DNA of 64,000 nucleotides. Source: Nocardia colli. GTDB taxonomy: Bacteria; Actinomycetota; Actinomycetes; Mycobacteriales; Mycobacteriaceae. Each line of letters starts with the position of its first letter. The first letter of the stretch is position 1. Below the pieces are notes generated by a model, which ran no database searches, was not told where the DNA came from, and saw nothing but the letters and a program-made list of their open reading frames with translations. Of the stretch, positions 35,996-44,062 are shown one piece after another. The position numbers were made by a program, and so were the translations under genes. Where the stretch lies: assembly GCF_008704205.1 (NCBI RefSeq), contig NZ_VXLC01000014.1, forward strand, positions 248,001 through 312,000. Reading direction: 5' to 3'.

Positions 35996-36852
35996 CAGTA
36001 GGTGACCCCTCGCGTCTCCACCTGGGGTACGCCCTCTCGTCCTTCTCCGAATACCTTCGCATGCACGCTCCGGAAATGTTGCCCGGCAACAAGTTCGGAC
36101 CGATCGATGGCGCGGCTCTGAGCGTCACCGGTGCGAAGGACATCGCGCCGCATGGCACCACCATCGTCGCGATCAGCTACCGCGGTGGCGTGCTCATCGC
36201 CGGTGACCGGCGGGCCACCCAGGGAAACCTGTTGGCCAGCAGGGACATCGAGAAGGTCTACATCACCGACAGCTACTCCGCGGCCGGCATCGCCGGCACC
36301 GCGGGCATGGCCGTCGAGATGGTGCGGATCTTCGCGGTGGAGCTGGAGCACTACGAGAAGCTCGAGGGCGTATCCCTGACCTTCGACGGCAAGTCCAACA
36401 AGCTGTCGAAGATGGTGCGCGAGAACTTGCCCGCCGCCCTGCAGGGGCTGGCGGTGGTTCCGATGTTGGTCGGTTACGACGTGAATGCCACCGATCCGGA
36501 CAAGGTCGGTCGCATCGTGTCCTATGACGTGGTGGGTGGACGCAGCGAGGAGCGGTTCGGTTACGCCGCGGTGGGATCGGGTTCGGTCTTCGCCAAGGGG
36601 TCGCTGAAGAAGCTGTACGCCAAGGGAATTGATCAGGAGCGCGCGCTGCGCATCGCCGTGGAGGCGCTGTTCGACGCGGCCGACGACGACACCGCGACGG
36701 GTGGACCCGATCTGATGCGCGGGATCTATCCGACGGCGATCGTGATCGATGAGGAAGGTGCGGTCGAGGTGACCGAGGACCGCCTCGAGGTGATCGCGCG
36801 CGGCATCGTCGCCGATCGTGAGGCCGCTGAAGAGGGGAGTGCCCGCGCATGA
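35992..36852 (+). CDS. prcB: 20S proteasome beta subunit
   Basis: A 286-residue precursor of the catalytic subunit. A 55-residue propeptide ends at HG and is cut to expose Thr56 (HG-TTIVAISYRGGVLIAGDRR), the N-terminal nucleophile. Aspartate in GDRRA and the lysine in RDIEKVY are the expected partners. It assembles with PrcA into the four-ring core that degrades pupylated proteins. GTG start inside the pup stop; its own stop overlaps prcA (ATGA). Confidence 0.97.
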   Translation: MTVGDPSRLHLGYALSSFSEYLRMHAPEMLPGNKFGPIDGAALSVTGAKDIAPHGTTIVAISYRGGVLIAGDRRATQGNLLASRDIEKVYITDSYSAAGIAGTAGMAVEMVRIFAVELEHYEKLEGVSLTFDGKSNKLSKMVRENLPAALQGLAVVPMLVGYDVNATDPDKVGRIVSYDVVGGRSEERFGYAAVGSGSVFAKGSLKKLYAKGIDQERALRIAVEALFDAADDDTATGGPDLMRGIYPTAIVIDEEGAVEVTEDRLEVIARGIVADREAAEEGSARA

Positions 36853-37619
36853 CACTGCCTTATTACGCGTCCGCAGAACAGATCATGCGGGACAAGACCG
36901 AGCTCGCCCGCAAGGGCATCGGTCGGGGTCGCAGCGTCGTGGTCCTGGTGTACGACAAGGGTGTGCTGTTCGTCGCGGAGAACCCGTCCGCGACGCTGCA
37001 CAAGGTGAGTGAGCTCTACGACCGGGTCGGTTTCGCCGCGGTCGGCAAGTACAACGAGTTCGAGAATCTGCGCCGCAGCGGAATCCTGCAGGCCGACATC
37101 CGCGGTTACCAGTACGACCGCCGCGACGTGACCGGCCGCGCACTGGCCAACGCCTACGCCCAGGTGCTCGGCTCGATCTTCACCGATCAGCTCAAGCCCT
37201 ACGAGGTGGAGATCTGTGTGGCGGAGGTGGGTTACCCGGAGCAGCAGCCGACCTCGGTGCTGTACCGGATCACCTTCGACGGGTCGATCGTGGACGAACG
37301 CGAATACGTGGTGATGGGCGGCACGACCGAGCCGATCCTGACCGCGTTGAAGGCGTCCTACAAGCCGGGTCTGGACCTGGCCGGCGCGATCAAGGTCGCG
37401 GTCGGGGCGCTGCAGGCGGGCGTGCCCGAGGGTGCGGAGAAGGAAAAGCGGGTGCTCGACGTGAACTCGCTCGAGGTCGCGGCGCTGGAGCAGGCGCGGC
37501 CGCGGCGGGCGTTCCGCCGGGTCACCAACTCCGCGCTGGAGCAGTTGCTGAGTCCAGCCAAGAAGGCCACCAAGGCCAAGGCGGCCGAACCGGCGGCGGA
37601 GACTCCCGAGGCGGAGTAA
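36849..37619 (+). CDS. prcA: 20S proteasome alpha subunit
   Basis: A 256-residue subunit forming the outer gated rings. The start MTLPYYASAEQIMRDKTELA has the N-terminal segment that closes the pore, and RKGIGRGRSVVVLVYDKGVL begins the conserved core. The C-terminal 45 residues are a charged Ala/Lys/Glu tail longer than the folded domain. No active-site threonine, as expected. A strong hairpin follows, ending the dop-pup-prcBA group. Confidence 0.97.
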   Translation: MTLPYYASAEQIMRDKTELARKGIGRGRSVVVLVYDKGVLFVAENPSATLHKVSELYDRVGFAAVGKYNEFENLRRSGILQADIRGYQYDRRDVTGRALANAYAQVLGSIFTDQLKPYEVEICVAEVGYPEQQPTSVLYRITFDGSIVDEREYVVMGGTTEPILTALKASYKPGLDLAGAIKVAVGALQAGVPEGAEKEKRVLDVNSLEVAALEQARPRRAFRRVTNSALEQLLSPAKKATKAKAAEPAAETPEAE

Positions 37620-37636
37620 CCACCGAGCAGAAGTCA

Positions 37637-37675
37637 GGGCCCGTGCACGGGTGCGTCGCACCAGTGCACGGGCCC
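37637..37675. terminator. Long hairpin after prcA
   Basis: An 18-base arm (GGGCCCGTGCACGGGTGC) pairs with 37658-37675 with one mismatch around a three-base loop. It lacks a T tract. Confidence 0.7.
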
Positions 37676-37805
37676 GAACTGTGTCCGCCGCGAGGCCGGA
37701 TCGAGGGTGATACTGCCCACTCGCGCCGGTAGGCCGAGCCGAATCGTTGTGAAGACGTATGCGTTCGTGTTGTCCGCAGCCCCACGCGAGCGCATGACAT
37801 GGCTG

Positions 37806-37811
37806 TAATGT
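37806..37811 (+). promoter_or_regulatory. pafA leaderless promoter, -10 box
   Basis: TAATGT ends seven bases before the pafA GTG; no ribosome site is visible. Confidence 0.6.
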
Positions 37812-37818
37812 CGATAGT

Positions 37819-39177
37819 GTGCAGCGACGAATCATGGGGATCGAGACCGAGTTCGGTGTGACATGCACCTTCCACGGTCACCGTCGGCTGTCCCCCGACG
37901 AGGTAGCCCGGTACCTTTTCCGCCGGGTGGTGTCCTGGGGCCGCAGCTCGAACGTGTTCCTCCGCAACGGTGCTCGGCTCTATCTCGATGTCGGGTCCCA
38001 TCCGGAGTACGCGACTGCCGAATGCGACAGCCTGCACCAACTGGTGACCCACGACCGAGCGGGCGAGCGGGTCCTCGAAGAGTTGCTGATCGACGCCGAG
38101 CAGCGGCTCGCCGAAGAAGGCATCGGCGGCGACATCTACCTGTTCAAGAACAACACCGACTCCGCGGGCAACTCCTACGGCTGCCACGAGAACTTCCTCG
38201 TGGTGCGCGCCGGTGAGTTCTCCCGGATCTCCGACGTGCTGTTGCCGTTCCTGGTGACGCGCCAGCTGATCTGCGGTGCGGGCAAGATCCTGCAGACGCC
38301 GAAGGCGGCCACGTTCTGCCTGTCCCAGCGTGCCGAGCACATCTGGGAGGGTGTGTCGTCCGCGACCACGCGCTCGCGACCGATCATCAACACCCGCGAC
38401 GAGCCGCACGCGGACGCGGAGAAGTACCGCCGCCTGCACGTGATCGTCGGCGACTCGAACATGGCCGAGCCGACCACCATGCTCAAGGTCGGCACCGCCG
38501 CGCTGGTGCTGGAGATGATCGAGGCGGGCGTCTCGTTCCGGGACTTCGCCCTGGACAACCCGATTCGCGCCATTCGCGAGGTAAGTCACGATCTCACCGG
38601 TCGTCGTCCGGTGCGGTTGGCCGGCGGTCGTCAGGCGAGCGCTCTGGATATCCAGCGCGAGTACTACGCCCGCGCGGTCGAGCACCTGCGCAACCGGGAT
38701 CGCGATCCGCAGATCGATCAGGTCGTCGATCTGTGGGGCCGCACCCTGGATGCCGTCGAGGCGCAGGACTTCGCCAAGGTCGACACCGAGATCGACTGGG
38801 TGATCAAGCGCAAGCTGTTCCAGCGCTACCAGGATCGCTACAGCATGGAGCTGTCCGACCCGAAGATCGCTCAGCTCGACCTCGCCTACCACGACATCAA
38901 GCGTGGCCGCGGCGTGTTCGACCTGCTCCAGCGCAAGGGCCTGGCCAAGCGCATCACCGAGGACGAGGCCGTCGACGCCGCCGTCGACACCCCGCCCCAG
39001 ACCACCAGGGCCAAACTCCGCGGCGACTTCATCACCGCCGCCCAGGAGGCGGGCCGCGACTTCACCGTCGACTGGGTCCACCTCAAGCTCAACGACCAAG
39101 CCCAGCGCACGGTCCTCTGCAAGGACCCGTTCCGCTCGGTGGACGAACGCGTGGACCGCCTGATCGCATCCATGTAG
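37819..39177 (+). CDS. pafA: Pup-protein ligase PafA
   Basis: A 452-residue ligase that uses ATP to join the Pup C-terminal glutamate to lysines of target proteins. MGIETEFGV and GNSYGCHENFLV bind metal and nucleotide. Asp57 in RLYLDVGSHPEY is the catalytic base by alignment with the known enzyme. The region INTRDEPHADAEKYRRLHVI is shared with Dop, and the Dop insert is missing, which separates the two. GTG start with a leaderless-type promoter. Confidence 0.97.
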   Translation: MQRRIMGIETEFGVTCTFHGHRRLSPDEVARYLFRRVVSWGRSSNVFLRNGARLYLDVGSHPEYATAECDSLHQLVTHDRAGERVLEELLIDAEQRLAEEGIGGDIYLFKNNTDSAGNSYGCHENFLVVRAGEFSRISDVLLPFLVTRQLICGAGKILQTPKAATFCLSQRAEHIWEGVSSATTRSRPIINTRDEPHADAEKYRRLHVIVGDSNMAEPTTMLKVGTAALVLEMIEAGVSFRDFALDNPIRAIREVSHDLTGRRPVRLAGGRQASALDIQREYYARAVEHLRNRDRDPQIDQVVDLWGRTLDAVEAQDFAKVDTEIDWVIKRKLFQRYQDRYSMELSDPKIAQLDLAYHDIKRGRGVFDLLQRKGLAKRITEDEAVDAAVDTPPQTTRAKLRGDFITAAQEAGRDFTVDWVHLKLNDQAQRTVLCKDPFRSVDERVDRLIASM

Positions 39178-39192
39178 GTCCGGTAGAAACGG

Positions 39193-39222
39193 GGCGACCG
39201 ATACCTTCGGGTGTCGGTCGCC
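39193..39222 (+). terminator. pafA terminator
   Basis: A 13-bp stem (GGCGACCGATACC, one G-U pair) with a TTCG tetraloop is followed by GTCGGTTTT. Confidence 0.85.
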
Positions 39223-39237
39223 GTCGGTTTTCCGGGG

Positions 39238-39534
39238 CTAACCCTCGGCGAGATAGCGCTCTACGGTTTCGACCTTCGAGGTCATGCCGTCGGTGACGCC
39301 AGGACGGATGTCGGCCTTGAGCACGAGGCTGCAGCGCGGGGCGGCGGCGAGGACGGCGTCGGTGGCCTGTTTGACCACGGGCATCACCTCGTCCCATTCG
39401 CCCTCGATGGTGGTGAACATGGCGTCGGTGTGGTTGGGCAGGCCGCTGGCACGGACGACGCGGACCGCCTCGGCGACGGCACGGCCGACGTCGACGCCGG
39501 TGCCGAGTGGGGTCACGGAGAAAGCGATGATCAT
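39238..39534 (-). CDS. MTH1187/YkoF-like thiamine-binding family protein
   Basis: A 98-residue ferredoxin-like protein of the UPF0045 family. IAFSVTPLGTG starts the domain; FTTIEGEWDEVMPVVKQATD and VLKADIRPG follow. Some members bind thiamine or its pyrimidine part; no riboswitch or thi genes are near, so binding here is unproven. It lies between pafA and pafB on the opposite strand. An inverted repeat CGATCA/TGATCG at 39536-39559 covers the space before pafB. Confidence 0.85.
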   Translation of the reverse strand: MIIAFSVTPLGTGVDVGRAVAEAVRVVRASGLPNHTDAMFTTIEGEWDEVMPVVKQATDAVLAAAPRCSLVLKADIRPGVTDGMTSKVETVERYLAEG

Positions 39535-39601
39535 ACGATCAATACTGCACATGTGATCGAGTGAATCGCGCGCCGACGCGCACGCGCGGAGCCGGGCCGA
39601 T

Positions 39602-39607
39602 TACCCT
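39602..39607 (+). promoter_or_regulatory. pafB leaderless promoter, -10 box
   Basis: TACCCT ends seven bases before the GTG at 39615, supporting this start over one 18 codons upstream. Confidence 0.55.
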
Positions 39608-39614
39608 CTATCGG

Positions 39615-40610
39615 GTGGCGATATCCAAGGTCGAGCGGCTGATGAATCTGGTCATCGCGCTGCTGTCGACCCGGCAGTTCCTGACCGCGGAGCGGATCCG
39701 GGACAGCGTCGCGGGATACGAGGATTCGGCCAGCGACGAGGCGTTCAGCCGAATGTTCGAACGAGACAAGAACGAGCTGCGTGACCTGGGCATACCCCTG
39801 GAGATCGGGCCGGTCGGCCGGTACTCGTCGGTCGAGGGTTACCGGATCAACCGCGACGCCTACGAGCTGCCCGAGATCGACCTGAGCGACGAGGAAGCCG
39901 CCGCGGTCGCGGTGGCCGTGCAGATGTGGGAATCGCCGGAACTGGCCGCCGCCGCGGACGGCGCCCTGCTCAAACTGCGTGCCGCCGGGATCCACGTGGA
40001 GACCGACGCCGCCGTCGCCTCGGTGCCCGCGGTTCCCGCGCGCACCCGCGGCTCGGAACCGGTGCTCGGCAAGCTGCTCGCCGCGATCGACGCCGGCCAG
40101 GCCGTGCGATTCGAGCATCGCGGCGCGATCAACGCCCCGTATCTGATGCGCGATGTCGAGCCGTGGGGCGTGGTGACCCGGCACGGCCGCTGGTACCTGG
40201 TCGGACACGACCGCGCCCGCGACGCGGTCCGCAGCTTCCGGCTGTCCCGGATCGGCGATGACGTGACCGCCTACGGGCCGGAGAACGCGGTCAGCAAACC
40301 GGACGGTATCGACTTGCGCAAGATCGTCGACCAGGTCACCAGCTCGGCCCCGGTCAGCGGCACCGCCACGGTCTGGGTGGCCGACGGCCGCGGCCGGGAA
40401 CTGCGCCGCATCGGCCAGGTCACCGGCGAACGCACCATCGGCGGCCGGGTCGGCGCGGTGGTCGAGCTGCCGGTCCGCTCGCGCGACTGGATCGCCCGCC
40501 TGATCACCGGCCTCGGCCCGGACGCGGTCGTGCTCGCTCCGGAAGAGCTGCGCACCGATGTCGTCGCCCGGCTGCGCTCGGTCTTCGACCGGACGGAGGT
40601 CACGGCGTGA
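39615..40610 (+). CDS. pafB: WYL-domain regulator PafB
   Basis: A 331-residue regulator which with PafC forms the activator of the RecA-independent DNA-damage response in mycobacteria. An N-terminal winged helix (ISKVERLMNLVIALLSTRQF) binds DNA, and a WYL domain (about residues 140-220, GVVTRHGRWYLVGHDRARDA) senses a nucleic-acid ligand. The C-terminal WCX domain follows. The GTG at 39615 gives the length known for PafB. The stop overlaps pafC (GTGA). Confidence 0.95.
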   Translation: MAISKVERLMNLVIALLSTRQFLTAERIRDSVAGYEDSASDEAFSRMFERDKNELRDLGIPLEIGPVGRYSSVEGYRINRDAYELPEIDLSDEEAAAVAVAVQMWESPELAAAADGALLKLRAAGIHVETDAAVASVPAVPARTRGSEPVLGKLLAAIDAGQAVRFEHRGAINAPYLMRDVEPWGVVTRHGRWYLVGHDRARDAVRSFRLSRIGDDVTAYGPENAVSKPDGIDLRKIVDQVTSSAPVSGTATVWVADGRGRELRRIGQVTGERTIGGRVGAVVELPVRSRDWIARLITGLGPDAVVLAPEELRTDVVARLRSVFDRTEVTA

Positions 40611-41581
40611 ATTCCCGGCTCTCCGTTCGGCTTTCGCGCCTGCTGAACATGATCCCGTACTTCATCGCGCACCCGGGCATCAGCGCCGCCGAGGCCGCCG
40701 CAGATCTCGGCGTGACCAGCAAGCAGCTGATGAGCGACCTCAACCAGCTGTGGATGTGCGGCCTGCCCGGCTACGGCCCCGGCGACCTGATCGACCTGTC
40801 GTTCTCCGAGGAGAGCATCGAGGTCACCTTCTCCGCGGGCATCGACCGTCCGCTGCGCCTCACCTCCACCGAGGCGACCGCGCTGCTGGTGGCGCTGCGC
40901 TCGATCGTGGACATGCCCGGCATGGTCGACCCGACCGCCGCGCACGCCGCCATCGCGAAGATCGAATCGGCCATCGTCGGCGGTTCCGCCGCCGAACCCG
41001 ACCACGCCCGGACCCCGCCGCCGGAGGCCCCGGCCGTCGCCACGGTGCGTTCGGCGCTGGCCAGGCAGCGCGCGCTGCGCCTGGTCTACTACTCGGCCAG
41101 CCGCGACGTCGTCACCGAACGCGTCGTCGATCCGATCCGGATCGTCCTGGTGGACAACATGAGTTACCTGCAGGCCTGGTGCAGGCAGGCCGAGGGCGTG
41201 CGCCTGTTCCGGTTCGACCGGATCGAGGCCGCCACCGAACTCGACGAACCGGCCCGCCCGCCCAGCCACGCCACCGAGGAGTCGGCCGCGCTCGACCTGT
41301 TTCAGGACGATCCCGCGGTTCCGTTGGCGCGCTTGCGCATTCACGGCGACTACGCTTGGGTTCTGGACCAGTACCCGATGCATCGGGTCGCGGTGAACGC
41401 CGACGGCAGTCTGGAGGCGACCATGCGGTTCGCCACCCTGGACTGGATGGCCCGGCTGCTACTCGGTTTCGGCGCGGGCGTCACCGTGCTCGGCCCGGCG
41501 GAACTGGTTGCCGCGGTGCGCGAACGCTCGAACGCCGCATTGGCCGCGTACGCCGCGGCCGGATTCGAGGAGGCCGGGTGA
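40607..41581 (+). CDS. pafC: WYL-domain regulator PafC
   Basis: A 324-residue partner of PafB with the same layout. The winged helix is in LSRLLNMIPYFIAHPGISAA and the WYL domain around LRLVYYSASRDVVTERVVDP and SYLQAWCRQAEGVRLFRFDR. The two are translationally coupled, as expected for a fixed heterodimer. Its stop overlaps the panE start. Confidence 0.95.
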   Translation: MNSRLSVRLSRLLNMIPYFIAHPGISAAEAAADLGVTSKQLMSDLNQLWMCGLPGYGPGDLIDLSFSEESIEVTFSAGIDRPLRLTSTEATALLVALRSIVDMPGMVDPTAAHAAIAKIESAIVGGSAAEPDHARTPPPEAPAVATVRSALARQRALRLVYYSASRDVVTERVVDPIRIVLVDNMSYLQAWCRQAEGVRLFRFDRIEAATELDEPARPPSHATEESAALDLFQDDPAVPLARLRIHGDYAWVLDQYPMHRVAVNADGSLEATMRFATLDWMARLLLGFGAGVTVLGPAELVAAVRERSNAALAAYAAAGFEEAG

Positions 41582-42603
41582 AGAGTCGGGTGATGGTGGT
41601 CGGCGCGGGCAGCATCGGCCTGTTCGTCGGCGGCAAACTGGCCGTGGCGGGCGCCGACGTGACCTTCGTCGGCCGGCCGCGGATGCTCGACGAGATCTCC
41701 GCGTCCGGCCTCCGGCTCACCGACCTCGACGGCGGCGACGACTCGCTGCCCACCGGTCGCTTCCACACCGCCACCGAACCCGACGATGTCGGCTCGGCCG
41801 ATCTGGTCCTGGTCGCGGTGAAATCGGCGGCGACCGCGGACGCGGTGCGCGAGCTCACCGGCAAGATCCGCCCGGGCACGGTGGTGCTGAGCTTGCAGAA
41901 CGGCATCGGCAACGACACGGTCATCCGGGAGATCCTGCCCAACTGCGTGGTGCTGGCCGGGATGGTCATGTTCAACGTGGTGCACCACCCGGGCGGCCGG
42001 TTCCACCGCGGCACCCAGGGCGGCCTCGCCGTGCAGGATGATCCTGGTCTCACCCCGTTCGCCGGAATCTTCGAGCAGGCCGGCCTCGCGCTGCGCCGCT
42101 ACCCCGACCTGCGGCCCGTGCAGTGGGCCAAGCTGCTGCTGAACCTGAACAACCCGATCAACGCGCTGTCCGGGCGGCCGCTGCGCGAGGAACTCGCCGA
42201 CCGCAACTATCGCCGCTGCCTGGCGCTGGCCCAGCGGGAAGCGCTCGCGGTGATGAACAAAGCGCGAATAACCCCCGCCCGCCTGACCCCGCTGCCGCCC
42301 GCCGTGATGGCCCGGCTGCTGACCGTGCCGGACGGCGTGTTCCGGCGCGTTTTCGGCCGGGTGCTGGCCGTCGACCCGATGGCCCGCTCGTCCATGGCCG
42401 ATGATCTCGAACTCGGCCGCAAAACCGAAATCTCTTGGCTCTGTGGGGAAATCATCGGTCTGGGGACGATGGTCGGGTTGCCCACACCGGTGAATCAGCG
42501 GCTGATCGAACTGATCGTCGCTGCCGAGCAGGGCGACCGGCGGACCTGGACCGGAGCCGAACTGTACGAACAACTGCGGGCCGCGCACGCGAGCGCCCGT
42601 TGA
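41578..42603 (+). CDS. panE: Ketopantoate reductase family protein
   Basis: A 341-residue NADPH-dependent reductase of the ApbA/PanE family, which makes pantoate for coenzyme A. The Rossmann motif is VVGAGSIGLFVGGKLA (about residues 7-22), with VLVAVKSAATAD and LSLQNGIGN of the active cleft. The catalytic lysine region is WAKLLLNLNNPINALSG. It is coupled to pafC by GTGA. In M. tuberculosis pafC is followed directly by tatA, so this gene is an addition to the conserved order. A role on another 2-ketoacid is possible. Confidence 0.88.
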   Translation: MKSRVMVVGAGSIGLFVGGKLAVAGADVTFVGRPRMLDEISASGLRLTDLDGGDDSLPTGRFHTATEPDDVGSADLVLVAVKSAATADAVRELTGKIRPGTVVLSLQNGIGNDTVIREILPNCVVLAGMVMFNVVHHPGGRFHRGTQGGLAVQDDPGLTPFAGIFEQAGLALRRYPDLRPVQWAKLLLNLNNPINALSGRPLREELADRNYRRCLALAQREALAVMNKARITPARLTPLPPAVMARLLTVPDGVFRRVFGRVLAVDPMARSSMADDLELGRKTEISWLCGEIIGLGTMVGLPTPVNQRLIELIVAAEQGDRRTWTGAELYEQLRAAHASAR

Positions 42604-42643
42604 GAGAGTCGTCACCACGCGGCGCAACGCCGGGCCAACCCGG

Positions 42644-42676
42644 CCGGAGGGTGCGTTCGCGCACGTCACCCTCCGG
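42644..42676 (+). terminator. Hairpin between panE and tatA
   Basis: CCGGAGGGTG pairs perfectly with CACCCTCCGG around 13 bases. TAGCAT directly after it (42677-42682) could be the -10 box of tatA. Confidence 0.65.
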
Positions 42677-42715
42677 TAGCATCAGAACCATCACCAGTCT
42701 TGGGAGGTAATAATC

Positions 42716-42991
42716 ATGGGCAGTCTGAGCATCTGGCACTGGCTGATCATTGCGGTCGTTTTCGTGATGTTCTTCGGTGCCAAGCGGATGCCCGACGCGG
42801 CCCGCAGCCTGGGTCGGTCGCTGCGCATCTTCAAGAGCGAGGTCAGTCAGATGCAGAACGAGGGCAAGGAGTCCGACCACGCGCCGGCCGCTCCGGTGCA
42901 GCAGCCCGCGCAGCAACTGCCTGCCGCACAGCCGGTGACCCCGTCGGTCACCCAGCAGCCCCAGCCGCAGGCCGAGCCGAAGACGCTCTGA
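42716..42991 (+). CDS. tatA: Twin-arginine translocase subunit TatA
   Basis: A 91-residue protein forming the pore of the Tat system for folded proteins. One membrane helix (WHWLIIAVVFVMFFG) is followed by the FGAKRMPDAARSLG hinge and an amphipathic helix, then a Pro/Gln-rich tail. GGGAGGTAATAATC precedes the ATG. Confidence 0.96.
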   Translation: MGSLSIWHWLIIAVVFVMFFGAKRMPDAARSLGRSLRIFKSEVSQMQNEGKESDHAPAAPVQQPAQQLPAAQPVTPSVTQQPQPQAEPKTL

Positions 42992-43106
42992 GCGCGATGC
43001 TCGTCCCGGGGTGAGTAGGTTCTCACTCCGGTAGAAGTGCGGTCGCCGCGTGCGTCCGCCAGCGCGTTCAGTTGCCGAGCTTCCGACCCAGGGGCAATCA
43101 CCAGCC

Positions 43107-44060
43107 ATGCGAATCCCGTTCGATCCCCGGCAGAGCAAGCGCCGGACCAACCCCGACGGCACCATGTCGTTGGTCGAGCATCTCCAGGAACTGCGCTACC
43201 GGTTGCTGGTCTCGATCGCGGCGGTCATCGTCACCACCGTGCTGGGGTTCATCTGGTACGAGTACGGGTTCCTCGGCATCGAGAGCCTCGGCGACATCCT
43301 GCGCGGGCCCTACTGTTCGCTGCCGGACTCCGCGCGTGCCGCGATCAGCCCGGACGGCTCCTGCAAGCTGCTGGCCACCGCGCCGTTCGAGCAGTTCACC
43401 CTGCGCCTGAAGGTCGGCATGACCGCGGGCATCGTGCTCGCCGCGCCGATCTGGCTCTACCAGCTGTGGGCGTTCATCACCCCCGGCCTGTACGCGAAAG
43501 AGCGCAAGTACGCGGTCGGCTTCGTCTCGACCGGCACCGTGTTGTTCGCGACCGGCGCCGCGCTCGCGTATGTGGTTGTCGCCCACGCCTTGAGCTTCCT
43601 GCTCTCGATCGGCAACAACGTCCAGATCACCGCGCTGAGCGGTTCGCAGTACTTCGGCTTCATCATCCAGCTGCTGGTCATCTTCGGCGTCAGCTTCGAA
43701 ACCCCGCTGCTGATCATCGGATTGAACCTGATCGGGGTGCTCACCTACGCCCGGCTCAAGGCGTGGCGGCGCGGAATCACCTTCGGGCTCTTCGTCTTCG
43801 CGGCGATCGTGACCCCGCAGGACCCGTTCTCCATGCTGGCGCTGGCGCTCGCGCTGACGGTGCTGTTCGAGGTGGCGATCCAGTTCTCCCGGATCAACGA
43901 CATCCGCCGGGCGCGTAAGGAAGCCGAAGACCTGGCCGCGCTGTCCGACGAAGAGGCGTCCTCGATCACCGGCCCCGATCCGATCGACCCCGCCGACTCG
44001 CTGGTGACGCCCCCGGATAAAACCGGGCGCTCGATGTCGGACTACTCCGATACCCTCTGA
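43107..44060 (+). CDS. tatC: Twin-arginine translocase subunit TatC
   Basis: A 317-residue receptor with six membrane helices. MSLVEHLQELRYRLL is the conserved signal-peptide contact site, FEQFTLRLKVGMTAGIVLAA and LYQLWAFITPGLYAKERKY follow, and TPQDPFSMLALA marks the last helices. A 60-residue acidic tail extends beyond the fold. The ATG at 43107 follows AGGGGC. The end of the gene contains the likely helY promoter. Confidence 0.96.
   Translation: MRIPFDPRQSKRRTNPDGTMSLVEHLQELRYRLLVSIAAVIVTTVLGFIWYEYGFLGIESLGDILRGPYCSLPDSARAAISPDGSCKLLATAPFEQFTLRLKVGMTAGIVLAAPIWLYQLWAFITPGLYAKERKYAVGFVSTGTVLFATGAALAYVVVAHALSFLLSIGNNVQITALSGSQYFGFIIQLLVIFGVSFETPLLIIGLNLIGVLTYARLKAWRRGITFGLFVFAAIVTPQDPFSMLALALALTVLFEVAIQFSRINDIRRARKEAEDLAALSDEEASSITGPDPIDPADSLVTPPDKTGRSMSDYSDTL
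44051..44056 (+). promoter_or_regulatory. helY leaderless promoter, -10 box
   Basis: TACCCT inside the last codons of tatC ends six bases before the helY GTG. Confidence 0.45.
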
Positions 44061-44062
44061 CG

